Shown: positions 7,129-8,393 of the stretch, piece by piece | Position numbering within the stretch: the stretch's first letter is position 1 | How the letters are laid out: each line of letters begins with the position of its first letter | From: Pseudomonadota bacterium | GTDB taxonomy: Bacteria > Pseudomonadota > Alphaproteobacteria > Rhodospirillales > Magnetospirillaceae | Reading direction: 5' to 3' | DNA: 8,393 bases | NCBI GenBank assembly: GCA_023437865.1 | Contig: JAEZFE010000336.1 | Coordinates: forward strand, 1 to 8,393 | Notes under the pieces: generated by a model | Database searches by the model: none | The model's input: only the letters and a program-made list of their open reading frames with translations | What the model was told of the DNA's origin: nothing | Translations under genes and position numbers: made by a program

Positions 7129-8393
7129 ATGAGTAACGATCCTCAAGTTAACAAGACCTTCGAAGCCAAGGTCGCCAATCTGATCGCGGCCACCAAGCAT
7201 CTTGATATCGCGCAGATCCTGCTGCTGCGCCGCCTGACCATGGCCGACCCCGAAAGCCGCCGCTGGGCCAGCGAGCGTCAGTTGGTCGTCGTGTTCTCGG
7301 TGATCGTCGCCAAGGCCATCGAGCGCATCGGCCTCGACCGCCTGCGCGAAGCCCGCGACAAGAACTTCCTGCCCATGCTGCCGCCGGCCGACGAGGCTGG
7401 CCGTGCCGAGGATCTGGCCGTGCTGACCGAGGTGGCGGCCAAGATGCTGGGCAACCCTGCCGCCGCCATGAGCGAGCACGAGGCCGCGCTGGCGAAGCTG
7501 CTGGCCATCGGCCCGGCACAGGCGCGCGAGCGCACCATCCGTGCGGCGTCGCAGATCAAGGAACCGCCGCCGCTGTTCGCCGCTCAGTTGGGCCCCGAAT
7601 CCGAGCGCCCGGTCCTGCCGGCCCAGATGCGCGGCCTGACCGATGTGGACGTCGAGGATGGTGACAAGCCGTTCACCGACTTCAACACCCTGTTCGACGA
7701 CACTCTGTGCGCGTTTTCGCGCAAGATGCTGGCGCTGTTCCAGGTCCGCCAGACCGACCGCCCCGACCGCCTGCCCTTCCTGCTGGCGCCGCAATTCGGC
7801 GCCTGTTACGAGGACGTGCTGCGCAAGGTGGTGCTGCCCGGCATGCGCAACTCGCGCCATATCCAGCAACTGGGCATGAACTACAATTGGGCCGAGGTCG
7901 GCGGCGCCAAGCTGATCGACATCATCCATTCGGGCGAGGTTAACAACCCGATCCTGCATAATTGGGACATCCGCTGGGCCGCTTTCCGCCTGGGTAAGGG
8001 TAAGAAGGCCAAGCCCGAGGACAATCCCTGGCCGCTGTTTCGCGAGGACGCGACCCGCAGCAACTATATCCCCCCCAGCGAAGACGACATCACCGTCTTG
8101 CAGGACCTGATCCGCTACGACCTGGAATCCTTCGCCAAGGCTTGGCGCGAGATCTCCCAGCTTTATGAGCAGGAATTCACCCCCAATGCCCGCCAGGAGC
8201 AGGCGCGAGAGGGCGCGCTGCGCGACGGCATCATGAAATGGGCCAGCAAGCTGCCTGACCATGTGATGGAACTTTTTGCCGTGAAGGCCTATTTCGTGTT
8301 TCCGCGCGTCGATGGCCTGTTCATGCGGCGCCTGATCACCAATTTCGGCCGGTCCGATAGCGAACGCCGGCGCAACGCTCCCTTCCTCTATAC
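7129..8393 (+). CDS. Hypothetical protein, N-terminal 421 codons (runs off the window)
   Basis: ATG 7129 opens a frame that stays free of stops to the window end (421 whole codons plus 2 nt). GAGGGCGG lies directly before the ATG, giving a Shine-Dalgarno (GAGG) with 4-nt spacing. Codon use has the same C/G third-position bias as purF and cvpA, which supports a real resident gene. I do not recognise the family. The product looks soluble: there is no signal peptide, and the only strongly hydrophobic run (RQLVVVFSVIVAKAIE, near residue 55) is short and flanked by charge. The first 150 residues look mostly helical and Ala/Leu/Glu-rich. A Pro-rich linker follows (KEPPPLFAAQLGPESERPVLP), then a region rich in aromatic residues (MNYNWAEVGG, HNWDIRWAAFRLGKG, NPWPLF). 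No nucleotide-binding loop, helix-turn-helix or cysteine cluster is visible. It is 131 bp after the SDR gene, so it may be separately transcribed. Confidence 0.82.
   Translation, partial: MSNDPQVNKTFEAKVANLIAATKHLDIAQILLLRRLTMADPESRRWASERQLVVVFSVIVAKAIERIGLDRLREARDKNFLPMLPPADEAGRAEDLAVLTEVAAKMLGNPAAAMSEHEAALAKLLAIGPAQARERTIRAASQIKEPPPLFAAQLGPESERPVLPAQMRGLTDVDVEDGDKPFTDFNTLFDDTLCAFSRKMLALFQVRQTDRPDRLPFLLAPQFGACYEDVLRKVVLPGMRNSRHIQQLGMNYNWAEVGGAKLIDIIHSGEVNNPILHNWDIRWAAFRLGKGKKAKPEDNPWPLFREDATRSNYIPPSEDDITVLQDLIRYDLESFAKAWREISQLYEQEFTPNARQEQAREGALRDGIMKWASKLPDHVMELFAVKAYFVFPRVDGLFMRRLITNFGRSDSERRRNAPFLY

Noticed and set aside
7099..8262. Long open frame (387 codons) on the minus strand
   Set aside because: It is antisense to the plus-strand frame from 7129, which has a ribosome site and C/G-biased third positions. 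The antisense product is a mix of repeated Gln, Gly, Ala, His and Arg, typical of reverse-complement shadows in GC-rich DNA.

Overview
The window is GC-rich chromosomal DNA with strong C/G third-position bias. It looks like an alphaproteobacterium, most likely Rhodospirillales and plausibly Magnetospirillum or a relative. This rests on protein flavour and on the gene order radA-cvpA-purF-SDR, which I recall as common in that class; it is not a database match.

Layout: (1) Bases 1-179 (+) hold the C-terminal end of an ABC ATPase of the MlaF type (lipid asymmetry maintenance). (2) Bases 176-2497 (-) carry a three-gene block read right to left: a LuxR-type regulator, a TetR-type regulator and an EamA/DMT-family exporter. 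The exporter and the ABC gene converge and share a CTAG in which both stop codons lie. (3) Bases 2646-6997 (+) carry a tight housekeeping run: radA (recombination and repair), cvpA (inner-membrane protein), purF (first step of purine synthesis) and a short-chain dehydrogenase. Spacings are about 30 nt, 17 nt and a TGATG overlap, as in one operon. (4) From 7129 (+) to the window edge runs the first 421 codons of a large protein I do not recognise.

The minus-strand block has two visible regulatory structures. A perfect 18-bp interrupted palindrome lies just upstream of the exporter, downstream of a consensus TTGACA; it is a natural TetR operator candidate, which would make the TetR protein a local repressor of the exporter. 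Between the LuxR and TetR genes, a stem-loop beginning one base after the LuxR stop codon pairs with the only good Shine-Dalgarno of the TetR gene, suggesting translational coupling.

The most unusual signal in the coding regions is a 42-nt element inside the short-chain dehydrogenase. It is made of two perfect 6-3-6 hairpins and adds exactly 14 in-frame codons in a surface position. It resembles a palindromic repeat inserted in frame into a gene. I saw no tRNA, rRNA, CRISPR array, insertion sequence or phage gene. No stretch over 300 bases lacks a gene.
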